Source: Ignavibacteriota bacterium
Lineage (GTDB): Bacteria; Bacteroidota; Ignavibacteria; Kapaibacteriales; UBA2268
Direction: 5' to 3'
DNA: 37,235 bases
Assembly: GCA_020437395.1 (NCBI GenBank)
Contig: JAGQWJ010000001.1
Coordinates: 1-37,235 of the forward strand
Below, one piece after another: positions 16,142 through 24,624 of the stretch. The translations under genes and the position numbers were made by a program. The notes under the pieces are model-generated. The model did not search any database, had not been told where the DNA came from, and saw only the letters and a list, made by a program, of their open reading frames with translations. Every line of letters begins with the position of its first letter. The stretch's first letter is position 1.

Positions 16142-16912
16142 CTAAAATTTGCTTATGTACTCTATTCCAACGAATCTAACAAGTGATTCGGAGGCTCTGA
16201 AATTAGCAAAAACATCTCTGAACATCAAAGCTACGGTAAGATCATCCGAAGCAGCCCATTTTGCTTGAAAATTCAACAATCCCTTATTTTCCATAAAGAA
16301 AGTATTATCTTCTAAATTAGCATTAAATTCGGCAGATATAGAAATTCTTTTGTAGATTGTTTGCTCTGCACCTAGATAGAAATTTATACTCCTATCATCA
16401 GGTTTCGGCTCTAAAGAATAATTTATGCCAGCGTGCAAATAAATCAAGCCAACTGGCCATTTGAAACTTTTCGAAGAAGCAAGATAGAATCCAGGTGAAG
16501 TAGTCTGATATCTTTCTTGTGATTTGTCATAGAGCCCTAGTCCTTGCGAATTCAGCCCAATAGCAAAGGCAGGTATTGTTTTAGTTTCATCTAGTACTCT
16601 GAATTTGATTTGAAGCCCAGGAAAGTCTTGGAAACGAGGAGTGCTTACACCAATTATATTACTTCCACCAAAACTTACGCCAATCAAGAAATTATTAAAT
16701 GGTGAAGCCGCGAATTCTGTCATCATTCCACCAGATTGCATTAGAAAAGCATTTACTTCAAAAGTGCCTTTAGGTATAATTCCAGCCGTTGGCATATCGA
16801 CAATTCTACGTGATTCGTAAGTTGCATCTTCACCTGCTGAACCGTTTGCAAGGGTTGTGAGTGGAATTGACAATATTATTAAAATAATATAGTATATTGT
16901 AATGTTCTTCAT
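16142..16912 (-). CDS. putative outer-membrane beta-barrel protein
   Basis: 256 residues with a signal peptide (MKNITIYYIILIILSIPLTT, cleaved near LANG). The rest alternates hydrophobic and polar residues in strands with Gly-rich turns (FNNFLIGVSFGGSNIIGVS, GLIYLHAGINYSLE, NFYLGAEQTIYKRISISAEF) and ends with an aromatic residue (EYISKF), the C-terminal signature of barrels folded by BamA. The arrangement recalls YjbH-like barrels, without certainty. Its start is only 30 bp from the start of the divergent lipoprotein gene at 16943. Confidence 0.65.
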   Translation of the reverse strand: MKNITIYYIILIILSIPLTTLANGSAGEDATYESRRIVDMPTAGIIPKGTFEVNAFLMQSGGMMTEFAASPFNNFLIGVSFGGSNIIGVSTPRFQDFPGLQIKFRVLDETKTIPAFAIGLNSQGLGLYDKSQERYQTTSPGFYLASSKSFKWPVGLIYLHAGINYSLEPKPDDRSINFYLGAEQTIYKRISISAEFNANLEDNTFFMENKGLLNFQAKWAASDDLTVALMFRDVFANFRASESLVRFVGIEYISKF

Positions 16913-16942
16913 TTGATAATTATTGATTTATTTTAGTTTTAT

Positions 16943-17410
16943 ATGAGATTCATATACAATATAACGATTTTATTACTATTCTCATCTATTTATAGCTGTT
17001 CTTCTACTGATTCCATTTCTATAGACAAAACTGAAGAACCTTTTTATACAATTGATTCTATTTTCGTAGTTACTCCTATATATAAAATAACGAACAGCAG
17101 TTTCAGCTTCAGCTTAGAGCTGCAAAAAGTCAAGGACTTCAATAATTATTACTTCCCATCCTCTGAAGAATTAAGAGTTATTGTGAAAGATGGAAAGGGT
17201 AAAACAATTCTTAATACCTCAGAAGGTAGAGCATTTTTTGATGCTATATCGCCAGTTGAACCCCAAAATTTGGATGACAAACGTGGTTATGCCTATACAT
17301 ATTCGGGCATAAATATATTCAAAGATACAGATGAAATAGAATTATATTTGATATTACCAGTGAAACCAAATGAAATATTTTTCAAAAAAAGAATTAAAAT
17401 AATAGAATGA
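16943..17410 (+). CDS. small lipoprotein of unknown function
   Basis: 155 residues with a lipoprotein signal (MRFIYNITILLLFSSIYSCS, Cys19). The mature part is beta-rich, with TNSSFSFSLELQKVKDFNNY and EELRVIVKDGKGKTILN, and shows no motif I recognise. It overlaps ribD by 4 bp (ATGA), so the two are translationally coupled even though their roles look unrelated. Confidence 0.7.
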   Translation: MRFIYNITILLLFSSIYSCSSTDSISIDKTEEPFYTIDSIFVVTPIYKITNSSFSFSLELQKVKDFNNYYFPSSEELRVIVKDGKGKTILNTSEGRAFFDAISPVEPQNLDDKRGYAYTYSGINIFKDTDEIELYLILPVKPNEIFFKKRIKIIE

Positions 17411-18507
17411 GTTCTGATAATGGATATATGAAGCTTGCCCTTGAACAAGCAGAGTTAGGAAGGGGTAATGTATCGCCAAATCCTTTGGTTGGTTGTATAA
17501 TTGTGAAAGATGAGAAAGTAATAGCAAGTGGTTATCACAAAGAATTTGGTGGTGCTCATGCTGAAGTTGATGCCATAAACAAGGTAAATGGTGATTTGGT
17601 TGGTTGTACTGTCTATGTTACATTAGAGCCATGTACTCACCATGGCAAAACTCCCCCTTGTGCTGATTTGTTAGTAGAAAAAAAGCCCGATAGAGTCGTT
17701 ATAGCGATGGAAGACCCAAACCCTATAGTAAAAGGCAATGGTGTCTCTACACTCAGAGGCAACGGTATTGAGGTAACTGTTGGTATATTAGAAGCAGAAG
17801 CCAAAAAGCTAAATAGAGTATTCATAACTAATATGAATAAAAATAGACCATTCGTAACGGCAAAATTTGCTATAACAATGGACGGCTTTATGGCACAAAG
17901 AGATCACGAAAGTAAGTGGATTTCATGCGAAAAAAGCAGAATCGACGTACATAAAATTCGCTCCGAAGTAGATGCTATATTAGTTGGCAGCGGTACTGTG
18001 AGGCAAGACAATCCAATGCTCAATGTTCGATTAGTCGAAGGCCGGAATCCTAAGAGAGTTGCATTAGCTAGTCACCTGCAATTACCTCTCAATTCGCATC
18101 TTCTCAATGATGAAGATTCAAAAGAAAGTACTCTAATCTATTGTACAAATGAAGCTCAGAATATAAAATTAGTTGATCAATTTCGGGATAAAGGTTTGAA
18201 AGTCAAATCTATATCGAAAAATAGTAAGGGTAAGGTTGATTCGAGTTTAGTTCTTTTTGACTTACTCAAAGAACATCAAATTGGTCATTTATTACTTGAA
18301 GGCGGGTCAAAGCTTCTATCGGAGTTCTATGAGCTAGATTTGATAGACGAAATAATAACTTACCAAAGTCCCAAAATAATAGGACAGGGTTTATCACCAT
18401 TTGAATATATTAGCCCAACTAAGCTAACATTAGAAAGTAGATTTCAATTAGACAGTATTGAAAAAATTGATAGCGATGTGAAAGCTATTTGGACAAGAAG
18501 TAAATAG
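17407..18507 (+). CDS. ribD: bifunctional riboflavin biosynthesis deaminase/reductase RibD
   Basis: 366 residues catalysing the deamination and NADPH-dependent reduction of the pyrimidine intermediate in riboflavin synthesis. The N-terminal cytidine-deaminase-like domain shows HAEVDAI (His51, Glu53) and PCTHHGKTPPC (Cys76, Cys85), the zinc site. The C-terminal reductase domain from about residue 145 has RPFVTAKFAITMDG, VGSGTVRQDNPMLNVR and HLLLEGGSKLLSEF. The length is normal. No other rib gene and no FMN riboswitch is seen nearby; it follows a lipoprotein gene with ATGA overlap, which is unusual for rib genes. Confidence 0.96.
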   Translation: MSSDNGYMKLALEQAELGRGNVSPNPLVGCIIVKDEKVIASGYHKEFGGAHAEVDAINKVNGDLVGCTVYVTLEPCTHHGKTPPCADLLVEKKPDRVVIAMEDPNPIVKGNGVSTLRGNGIEVTVGILEAEAKKLNRVFITNMNKNRPFVTAKFAITMDGFMAQRDHESKWISCEKSRIDVHKIRSEVDAILVGSGTVRQDNPMLNVRLVEGRNPKRVALASHLQLPLNSHLLNDEDSKESTLIYCTNEAQNIKLVDQFRDKGLKVKSISKNSKGKVDSSLVLFDLLKEHQIGHLLLEGGSKLLSEFYELDLIDEIITYQSPKIIGQGLSPFEYISPTKLTLESRFQLDSIEKIDSDVKAIWTRSK

Positions 18508-18532
18508 TATTAATAAAAATAATCAGTAAAAA

Positions 18533-20215
18533 ATGAAAAAAATAATCATAATTGGACTAATCGCAATTCTTACTTATAATAATCTCAGTAGTAATGACTT
18601 TGATTTGGTTAAACAGTTTAAGCTCACAAGTATCAATAAAGATAATAGAACAACAATTGACAGTAAGAACAATTTGATTATTACAGGTACTTTCAGTACA
18701 ACAGTAAATTTTGATCAGAGCAATTCAGAAAAAACGAAACTACAATCAAATGGAAAAGATGATATTTTTCTTGCTAAACTTGATAGAAATGGTAATCATA
18801 TTTGGTCATTTAGTATTGGAGGAAATGGATACGAAGAAGTTAAAAATATTAGCACCGATAAAGAAGGCAATATTTATATAGCAGGAACATTTCAGGAGAC
18901 AATAGATTTTGACCCAAGTGACGGCGTAGCGAATATTACAGCTGAATCAGGTTGGGATGTTTTCATATTGAAATTTAATAGTTCAGGCGACTTTTTGTGG
19001 GTAAAAAATCTTGGCCCTTATAAATATTTGAAGGCCAATTCTATGGCTTTAGATAAGAATAATAATATTTTTATGACAGGATATTTCTCCGAAACAATAG
19101 ACTTTAACCCAGGAAATGAAACTTATAATATAACTGCTTCAATAAGTGATGATGTATATATTTTGAAGTTAAACAGCAATGGTCAATTTGTTTGGGCGAA
19201 ATCGTTTAATGGAACTTCAATTGAGAGAGGTGTGTCATGTGTTGTTGATTCGGAAGAGAATATATGTATAACCGGATATTTTGAAGCAACAATGTACATA
19301 GATTCAAAAAAAGAGAAAATTCTCCAATCAAAAGGATTCACTGATGTATTTATCATAAAATTAGATAACGATGGTAATAATTTATGGGCAAAAAGTTTTG
19401 AAGGCCTTTGGAGTAGCGAAAGCACTGCAATAGCAGTCGATAATGAAAATAATATATTCACAACTGGTACTTTTAAAAAAACAGTAGATTTTGATCCAAG
19501 TGAAAATATCGACACTTTAACATCAATAGAGAAAAATTCCGATGTATTTATTTCTAAATTAGATAAGAATGGGAATCATCGATGGGCGAAATTAATAGGT
19601 GGAAGTCAGGATGTATTAAGCCATAATATAGCAACAAATAGCAGAGGAGATGTTGTTATTACGGGTTATTATTATGGTGATTGTGATTTTGACCCAAATG
19701 AAGGGGTTGTAACTGCAACAATCCAAAGTCGCAATGCTATGTTCCAAACTAGTTTAGATAAAGATGGTTTCTTTATTTCGGCCAATGTTGTCTATGGGGA
19801 TATAACTCCAAAATCATTAGATGTATTAGAAAATAGTAATGTTATAATCTCTACAACAATCACTGATAATGTTGAGTACGTACAAAATGGGAATATGAAG
19901 GTTACCCAAAACAAAGGAGACAGTGACATTTTGGTTTTTAGATTGGACAATATACTTTCCACAATTGAGACCGATGAAAGAAATGGGAATATAAAAGTAT
20001 ATCCTAATCCTAGCAATGGAGTGTTGAATTTGAATTTGGATTCTTATATAAATACGAAGATTGAGATTTATTCGGAATCTGGAAAACTAATCAAGAGAAT
20101 AGAAAATTTGAACCATGAGAATATCATATTAGACTTAAACGAATATAAAGGTGTATGTATATTAAAAATTACTGACTTAAAGGGTGTTCAATTTTTCAAG
20201 ATATTAAATCAATAA
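18533..20215 (+). CDS. secreted SBBP-type beta-propeller repeat protein with T9SS tail
   Basis: 560 residues with a signal peptide (MKKIIIIGLIAILTYNNLSS). Six repeats of about 65-70 residues run from about residue 45 to 450, each carrying a core like IYIAGTFQETIDFDPSD and a partner strand like DVFILKFNSSGDFLWVK. This is the SBBP (seven-bladed propeller) repeat of secreted bacterial proteins. The fourth and sixth repeats are more diverged (YFEATMYIDSKK, YYYGDCDFDPNE). The last 80 residues (KVYPNPSNGVLNLNLD, then IYSESGKLIKRIENL) are a type A T9SS sorting domain, so it is predicted to be exported and attached to the surface. It lies 25 bp after ribD. Ligand unknown. Confidence 0.85.
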   Translation: MKKIIIIGLIAILTYNNLSSNDFDLVKQFKLTSINKDNRTTIDSKNNLIITGTFSTTVNFDQSNSEKTKLQSNGKDDIFLAKLDRNGNHIWSFSIGGNGYEEVKNISTDKEGNIYIAGTFQETIDFDPSDGVANITAESGWDVFILKFNSSGDFLWVKNLGPYKYLKANSMALDKNNNIFMTGYFSETIDFNPGNETYNITASISDDVYILKLNSNGQFVWAKSFNGTSIERGVSCVVDSEENICITGYFEATMYIDSKKEKILQSKGFTDVFIIKLDNDGNNLWAKSFEGLWSSESTAIAVDNENNIFTTGTFKKTVDFDPSENIDTLTSIEKNSDVFISKLDKNGNHRWAKLIGGSQDVLSHNIATNSRGDVVITGYYYGDCDFDPNEGVVTATIQSRNAMFQTSLDKDGFFISANVVYGDITPKSLDVLENSNVIISTTITDNVEYVQNGNMKVTQNKGDSDILVFRLDNILSTIETDERNGNIKVYPNPSNGVLNLNLDSYINTKIEIYSESGKLIKRIENLNHENIILDLNEYKGVCILKITDLKGVQFFKILNQ

Positions 20216-20221
20216 TAAATA

Positions 20222-20833
20222 ATGAAAAGAATAGTTGCATTAATCATTTTACTTATGCTAATTTCTTGCTCGGAACAAACGCCTTATGCAGACGGAGTTA
20301 AGTATATTTACAAAGTAAAATATTCGAATTCAGAATTTGAAGATATTATAACTGTTGAGAAAACAGTAGTATCTGGATTCGTTTCAAAGTTATTGTTAGA
20401 AACGGAAGTCAGACAAGACAAAGGTAGTAGTACTGGATATAGCGTTGAATCAACTGTTCCAAACAGCACTAGTGAAATTAAACTTCCACATCCCATAGGT
20501 GAATATTTAGATTTGACGAACTTACTCCCACCGCCAACAATCAAATTTCCAATTATCGTTGGAGATTCTATGTATTCGGAACACACTGTCGAATTCAAGC
20601 ACAGTCCTTACAATGGCACCTTAGTCAAAGGTTATATAAAAGTTATAGGACGTGAATTAATTAATAATCCTATAGTACACGATTCTTGTTGGGTACTCAA
20701 AGTGTTCAAACTCGACTCGAAAGATACAACTGCAACTTTCTATTACAATGATGAATATGGTTTCACTGATCTAAATTACAGTTTTGGGGTTGACAATATC
20801 CTTATCTATCTGGATTCATTGGAAACAAACTAA
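20222..20833 (+). CDS. lipoprotein of unknown function
   Basis: 203 residues with a lipoprotein signal (MKRIVALIILLMLISCSE, Cys16) and an ATG 6 bp after the stop of the repeat-protein gene. The mature part is beta-rich (KYIYKVKYSNSEFEDIITVE) with a central segment SYVG-like in amphiphilicity (FPIIVGDSMYSEHTVEFKH) and a Cys near HDSCWVLKVFKL. No family recognised. It is probably the last gene of the 16943-20833 run. Confidence 0.7.
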   Translation: MKRIVALIILLMLISCSEQTPYADGVKYIYKVKYSNSEFEDIITVEKTVVSGFVSKLLLETEVRQDKGSSTGYSVESTVPNSTSEIKLPHPIGEYLDLTNLLPPPTIKFPIIVGDSMYSEHTVEFKHSPYNGTLVKGYIKVIGRELINNPIVHDSCWVLKVFKLDSKDTTATFYYNDEYGFTDLNYSFGVDNILIYLDSLETN

Positions 20834-20892
20834 TGCCTACTGCTCTAAACCGATATAACTAAGTACTTATACGTAGTAAAATAATTACACAG

Positions 20893-20944
20893 TGTGAAGT
20901 AAAGTTAGTTTACACCCCGTAATTTTTATTTAATTAAAAATTAC
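20893..20944. other. two adjacent hairpins in a 261-bp gap
   Basis: The gap 20834-21094 holds no gene. It contains a hairpin with GTGTGAA/TTTACAC arms (20893-20917, one G-U pair) and a perfect 10-bp A/T stem (20919-20928 with 20935-20944). Neither has a clear T tract, so they may be weak 3'-end structures or part of the leader of the gene at 21095. No tRNA or riboswitch fold recognised. Confidence 0.4.
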
Positions 20945-21094
20945 ACTTATTCCGTTATATATAATTGTTTTTATTCTACTTATGCCGTTTCTATTGATCT
21001 ATATTTCATTTTTGGCACTATATTTCTATTGTAACTAATGAGACTTACAACAGTATAATAGAGTAGGTTTAATAACTAATAATGGAGATAAGAA

Positions 21095-21484
21095 ATGAGA
21101 AAAATCACAATTATAGCACTAATTGCACTGATGGGATTAGTTTCCTCATATAAAGTATCGGAAGCACAGTTCTTTGGAGTCGTTCTATCACTAACAGGCT
21201 ATGTAGTAGATAGTGATACGAAAGAACCTATTGCTATGCGTGTAGAAGCATTTGATAGTAAAGGTAATCGAATTTATTATGGTCGTACAAAATCCGAGAA
21301 TGATGGATATTACTTTATCACTGGATTAAAACCAGGTGCAGATTATACTATTAAGCTAAGTGATAATGAAAGGTATGCAGACAAAGTGGAAAAGATATCA
21401 ATGCCAGAAACGGACGAATATCAAGAAATCGCTAAAGACTTTTTGATAAATAATAAATTTGAAACAGCTCATCCTGGTAAATAG
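21095..21484 (+). CDS. small secreted protein with a carboxypeptidase-regulatory/Cna-B-like domain
   Basis: 129 residues. A signal peptide (MRKITIIALIALMGLVSSYK, cleaved near SEAQ) is followed by one beta-sandwich of the carboxypeptidase regulatory-like type: LTGYVVDSDTKEPIAMRVEA, then NDGYYFITGLKPGADYTIKL. Such domains serve as structural modules of surface proteins; here it stands alone. The start is supported by GGAGATAAGAA just upstream. It has its own terminator, so it appears monocistronic. Partner unknown. Confidence 0.75.
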   Translation: MRKITIIALIALMGLVSSYKVSEAQFFGVVLSLTGYVVDSDTKEPIAMRVEAFDSKGNRIYYGRTKSENDGYYFITGLKPGADYTIKLSDNERYADKVEKISMPETDEYQEIAKDFLINNKFETAHPGK

Positions 21485-21494
21485 TGATATTAGT

Positions 21495-21522
21495 AAAGAG
21501 TAGCGTTTGCTACTCTTTTTTC
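21495..21522 (+). terminator. Rho-independent terminator
   Basis: Perfect 10-bp stem AAAGAGTAGC/GCTACTCTTT with a GTTT loop and T run, 11 bp past the stop of the gene at 21095. Confidence 0.85.
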
Positions 21523-21536
21523 TTTATATTTCTCTT

Positions 21537-22814
21537 TTAAAACTTGAGTGCTAACCCATATTGGAAACCCCACTTATGAGTAGATAGAAGTTGAGAATCG
21601 AATTGATAAAATCCTGAAGTCCACTCGGGTCCACCGAAAACAGCTAATTTATTTGATATATCATAGATTAATCCAACAGAAGTCTTTGATACCCAGCCAC
21701 GATTTGTACCGCCAACAAGCATAGAAGCAACAGGTTTGAATCCACCTATAAATTCTAAATTATTAAACTTATAAGTAGCTCTGACCCCACCCCAAAATGT
21801 AAGTTGGTTTTCTAACATTGTTTCTTCGTTACTAAATGAATTTGAATTGATTTTTTTAACAAAGAATTCTTGACCGAATTCTAAACCCATTTCAAATTCA
21901 TCGGTAACAGAGTACATAAGAGCAATTCCAATATCATTAATTGCTGGTGCTTCGGTCGTTGAAATTTCAGCAGTTTGAAGTGAGCTATTTGATATTCCTC
22001 TCCCTTGCAAACTGAATAACATTTGCTGTTCAGATTCATTTGTTAATATTCTGTTACTCGGATTGATTATAAAACCACTAAGCTTCTCGTTATTACTACT
22101 GATATTTATAGTATTTTGTTCAGTTGGATAATATTTATTCTCAGAAGAAATAAATTTATTATCCACTTCTCTACTAGAATAAGTATCACTTTGAGTGATT
22201 TCAAAATAATTATTCTCATCACTTGATGAGCTAACTTCTGATTGATCAGAATTGTTAGTTGCAGAATTAGCGGCAATATAATTAATTTTTGTACTTTGAT
22301 TAATACTTTCGTTCGAAGTTGTTTTCTGATTTACAGAAAATGATGTAACTACTGGCACTTCCATAGTAATAGGCATAGAAGTGGCTAATTCTTCGTAAAT
22401 TAAATTACTCGTAATTTGTTTGTTTGCTATTCTTTCATTAGTATTTCCACTATTATCCATCACCATAAAAGTTGCAATAGCTCCCACCATTCCAGCTACA
22501 AGAGCAGCTCCAAGTTTGCTAGTAACAAAGGCAGCTGTGGCAGCTACAAAACTACTGTTTTGCAAGTAGTACCAAAGACCGCTACCACCAAGCCCAATGC
22601 CAGCCAGCACTGTTCTTCTTAAGTGTTCAGGTGGTGCTTCGGTTAATCCACTCATCATCTTCTTCATTTTGACAAGGTCAATAAACTCTTGAGTTAATTC
22701 TGGGTTATTAGAAACCTCATTTAGAACTTCCGCGGTATCTATTCCCTCTGCCTCGCCATCAAGCAGAAGATGAAGTTTCTCGGAAGTTGTCATATTTGTA
22801 TTTTCCATATTCAT
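21537..22814 (-). CDS. putative membrane anti-sigma factor with a beta-barrel-like C-terminus
   Basis: 425 residues. The first 65 or so (MTTSEKLHLLLDGEAEGIDT..., VSNNPELTQEFIDLVKMKKM) resemble the short helical cytoplasmic domain of anti-sigma factors. A long hydrophobic stretch at about 89-119 is a likely membrane span. An Asn/Ser/Thr-rich linker covers about 120-285. The last 135 residues (IALMYSVTDEFEMGLEFGQE, FWGGVRATYKFNNLEFIGGF, ending GFQYGLALKF) read like an outer-membrane beta-barrel with a C-terminal Phe. The gene starts on the base after the stop of the ECF sigma gene, which strongly suggests they work together. The topology is unusual: see findings. Function is inferred from position and N-terminus. 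Confidence 0.7.
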   Translation of the reverse strand: MNMENTNMTTSEKLHLLLDGEAEGIDTAEVLNEVSNNPELTQEFIDLVKMKKMMSGLTEAPPEHLRRTVLAGIGLGGSGLWYYLQNSSFVAATAAFVTSKLGAALVAGMVGAIATFMVMDNSGNTNERIANKQITSNLIYEELATSMPITMEVPVVTSFSVNQKTTSNESINQSTKINYIAANSATNNSDQSEVSSSSDENNYFEITQSDTYSSREVDNKFISSENKYYPTEQNTINISSNNEKLSGFIINPSNRILTNESEQQMLFSLQGRGISNSSLQTAEISTTEAPAINDIGIALMYSVTDEFEMGLEFGQEFFVKKINSNSFSNEETMLENQLTFWGGVRATYKFNNLEFIGGFKPVASMLVGGTNRGWVSKTSVGLIYDISNKLAVFGGPEWTSGFYQFDSQLLSTHKWGFQYGLALKF

Positions 22815-23384
22815 CTAATTATAATCTTTCATTTCTTCGAAATAAGGTGCCAAAAGTTCTCTTATTTTTCCTTTGGCTCTGTAAATTCTAATCCTAACAA
22901 CAGGCATTGTTGTACCTATTGCATCAGCAATTTCTTTATAAGACATATCCAAATATTCGCGAAGTACAATCACTTCCCTATATTTTTTTGGTAAAGCATC
23001 TAGAGCTGTTTGAAGTAATTCATTCAACTGTTTGTTACCATAGCTAATATCATAGAATGGTAGCTGCAAATCATCCAACGAAACTTTGTCATTATACTTT
23101 TTTGCCTTTTCATTCAAACAAAGGTTACGTGCTATTTTTATCAAATAACCAGAAACATTGGTCATAACTCTTTTTTTGTCAGCACTTTCGTAAAATCTTG
23201 TAAAAGTCTCTTGGAAAATATCTTCGGCCATTGGGTCATTATTCAGAACTTTACGGCAATAGGTATAGACATTGGAAGAATGTCTCCTATATAGCTCCTC
23301 AAATGCTTTCTTCGATTCTGATTTCGAACCTTTAAGCATATAGTAGAGCTCTGCATCCGATATATCTTTATAATTTTTTCCCAT
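22815..23384 (-). CDS. ECF-type RNA polymerase sigma factor
   Basis: 189 residues with sigma region 2 (KAFEELYRRHSSNVYTYCRK..., AEDIFQETFTRFYE) and region 4 (ALDALPKKYREVIVLREYLD, then MSYKEIADAIGTTMPVVRIR with its helix-turn-helix), and no regions 1 or 3, as in ECF factors. It directs RNA polymerase to a specific regulon, often envelope stress. Its stop abuts the ATG of the membrane partner gene (TAGATG), so the pair is translationally coupled. A 15-bp palindrome lies 32-46 bp upstream of its ATG and may mark its promoter or operator. Confidence 0.95.
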   Translation of the reverse strand: MGKNYKDISDAELYYMLKGSKSESKKAFEELYRRHSSNVYTYCRKVLNNDPMAEDIFQETFTRFYESADKKRVMTNVSGYLIKIARNLCLNEKAKKYNDKVSLDDLQLPFYDISYGNKQLNELLQTALDALPKKYREVIVLREYLDMSYKEIADAIGTTMPVVRIRIYRAKGKIRELLAPYFEEMKDYN

Positions 23385-23415
23385 TGCTCTTAATTACAAT
23401 AACAGATATGTTCTT

Positions 23416-23430
23416 ATTTTGTCACAAAAT
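23416..23430. promoter_or_regulatory. palindrome upstream of the ECF sigma gene (candidate operator)
   Basis: ATTTTGTCACAAAAT is a perfect inverted repeat with 7-bp arms and a single central base, 32-46 bases before the sigma start. It lies where a promoter or operator is expected. No binding protein can be named. Confidence 0.4.
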
Positions 23431-23492
23431 AATTATAATTTCTTTAATATTAAGTAGTATGAATGATATTAATATTATATTATTCTCAATAT

Positions 23493-23538
23493 AAAAAAAA
23501 ATCTACCCTCTTAGTTGAAGAAAGTAGATTTTTTTTTA
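23493..23538 (-). terminator. bidirectional-looking terminator after the serine hydrolase gene
   Basis: AAAATCTAC pairs with GTAGATTTT (about 23494-23505 with 23524-23537), with an inner TCTT/AAGA pairing and a T run on either strand. It lies 20 bp beyond the stop of the minus-strand gene at 23559 and closes that operon. Confidence 0.8.
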
Positions 23539-23558
23539 ATACTATTTTTTTGTAATTC

Positions 23559-24617
23559 TTATTTCATATTACTGAGCACATCAACAGCAAAGCTGTCTAA
23601 TATCCGACTGCTGTTTGAAAGAACGGCAACAAACTTCCCAGAAGAAGTAAAGCCAACAAAAGCCGAATTCCCATAAGTATTACCATTGTGCCAATAGACA
23701 GTATTGCCACCCAAAGGGGTAATATGCCAACCTAAACTCATTCTCATGTTGGGGTTCACTTCGAAAGTAATTTGTCTTAGAATTTCAAGTTCTTTTTCGT
23801 CAAATACCGAAATTTTATTTACAAACTGATTCAAATATTTTGCTAAATCAGTACTTGTGCTGTAATATGCTCCAGCCCATTTCAAAACATCAAATTTCCA
23901 AGCTGGTGTTGGTGAGTTTTCTATATAAGGTTGAACTAATCTTTTCTTTTGTTCATCTGTCAATTCTAACTTAGTATCCTTCATTCCTGTTTTATCGAAT
24001 ATCTCTTTCTCAATATACTTTTCCAAAGTCGTATTCTTGTTCTTAGTCAGATACGTATCAAGAATATTACCTAATAGTCCGTAACCCAGATTAGAATATT
24101 CATAAGATTTACCCGGATCTCTTACAAGCTCATAACTCGCAAGGAAGTTATAGAGCATAGATTGTGTGTAATTTTGATAAGGTTGCAATGAATCAGAAAC
24201 ACCAACGAATATATTTATCGGTAATCTTGGCAAACCAGAAGTGTGATTAGCTAATTGCATCAGATTTATTTTTGCTATTCTTTCGTCCGAGAAATTTAAA
24301 AAAGGTAGCAATTCTTTAACTGTTGTAGTCAATTTCAAATCTCCACTTGCAACCAAATGACTTAGAGCATGTGCTGTAAATAATTTAGAAACACTACCGA
24401 TTTGATAGATAGGGTTATTATTATCTGACTCTTGACTGCTGAGCAAATAAGTCTTGTAGCTGCCGTCATTATCCAAATATGTGAATGAAGTAATATTGTT
24501 TTTTAAACTATCGCTATATGCCTTATAATCTTCATTTATAAGCTTGGCGTAATCTACTGCATTTGCTTCGGCAAAGCAGAAAGTCAATATAATTAAAAAC
24601 ACTTTAATAAAATTCAT
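23559..24617 (-). CDS. beta-lactamase-fold serine hydrolase (class C/DD-peptidase-like), exported
   Basis: 352 residues from ATG 24617, chosen over an in-frame ATG at 24644 because it gives a proper signal peptide (MNFIKVFLIILTFCFAEANA) and avoids overlap with hutI. The active-site motifs of the serine beta-lactamase/PBP4 family are present: SVSK (Ser-x-x-Lys, in QIGSVSKLFTAHAL), YSNLGYGLLG (Tyr-x-Asn) and HNGNTYG in place of KTG. HxG is common in esterase and DD-peptidase-like members rather than true beta-lactamases. Its substrate is probably a peptidoglycan peptide or small ester; antibiotic resistance should not be assumed. It is last in a four-gene minus-strand operon. Confidence 0.85.
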   Translation of the reverse strand: MNFIKVFLIILTFCFAEANAVDYAKLINEDYKAYSDSLKNNITSFTYLDNDGSYKTYLLSSQESDNNNPIYQIGSVSKLFTAHALSHLVASGDLKLTTTVKELLPFLNFSDERIAKINLMQLANHTSGLPRLPINIFVGVSDSLQPYQNYTQSMLYNFLASYELVRDPGKSYEYSNLGYGLLGNILDTYLTKNKNTTLEKYIEKEIFDKTGMKDTKLELTDEQKKRLVQPYIENSPTPAWKFDVLKWAGAYYSTSTDLAKYLNQFVNKISVFDEKELEILRQITFEVNPNMRMSLGWHITPLGGNTVYWHNGNTYGNSAFVGFTSSGKFVAVLSNSSRILDSFAVDVLSNMK

Positions 24618-24624
24618 AGTAATC

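Noticed and set aside
17200..17406. FMN riboswitch before ribD
   Set aside because: ribD is preceded by the lipoprotein coding sequence with a 4-bp overlap and no conserved RFN motif is present.
23559..24617. Calling the serine hydrolase an antibiotic-resistance beta-lactamase
   Set aside because: The third motif is HNG rather than KTG and the overall features fit esterase/DD-peptidase-like members, so resistance cannot be claimed.
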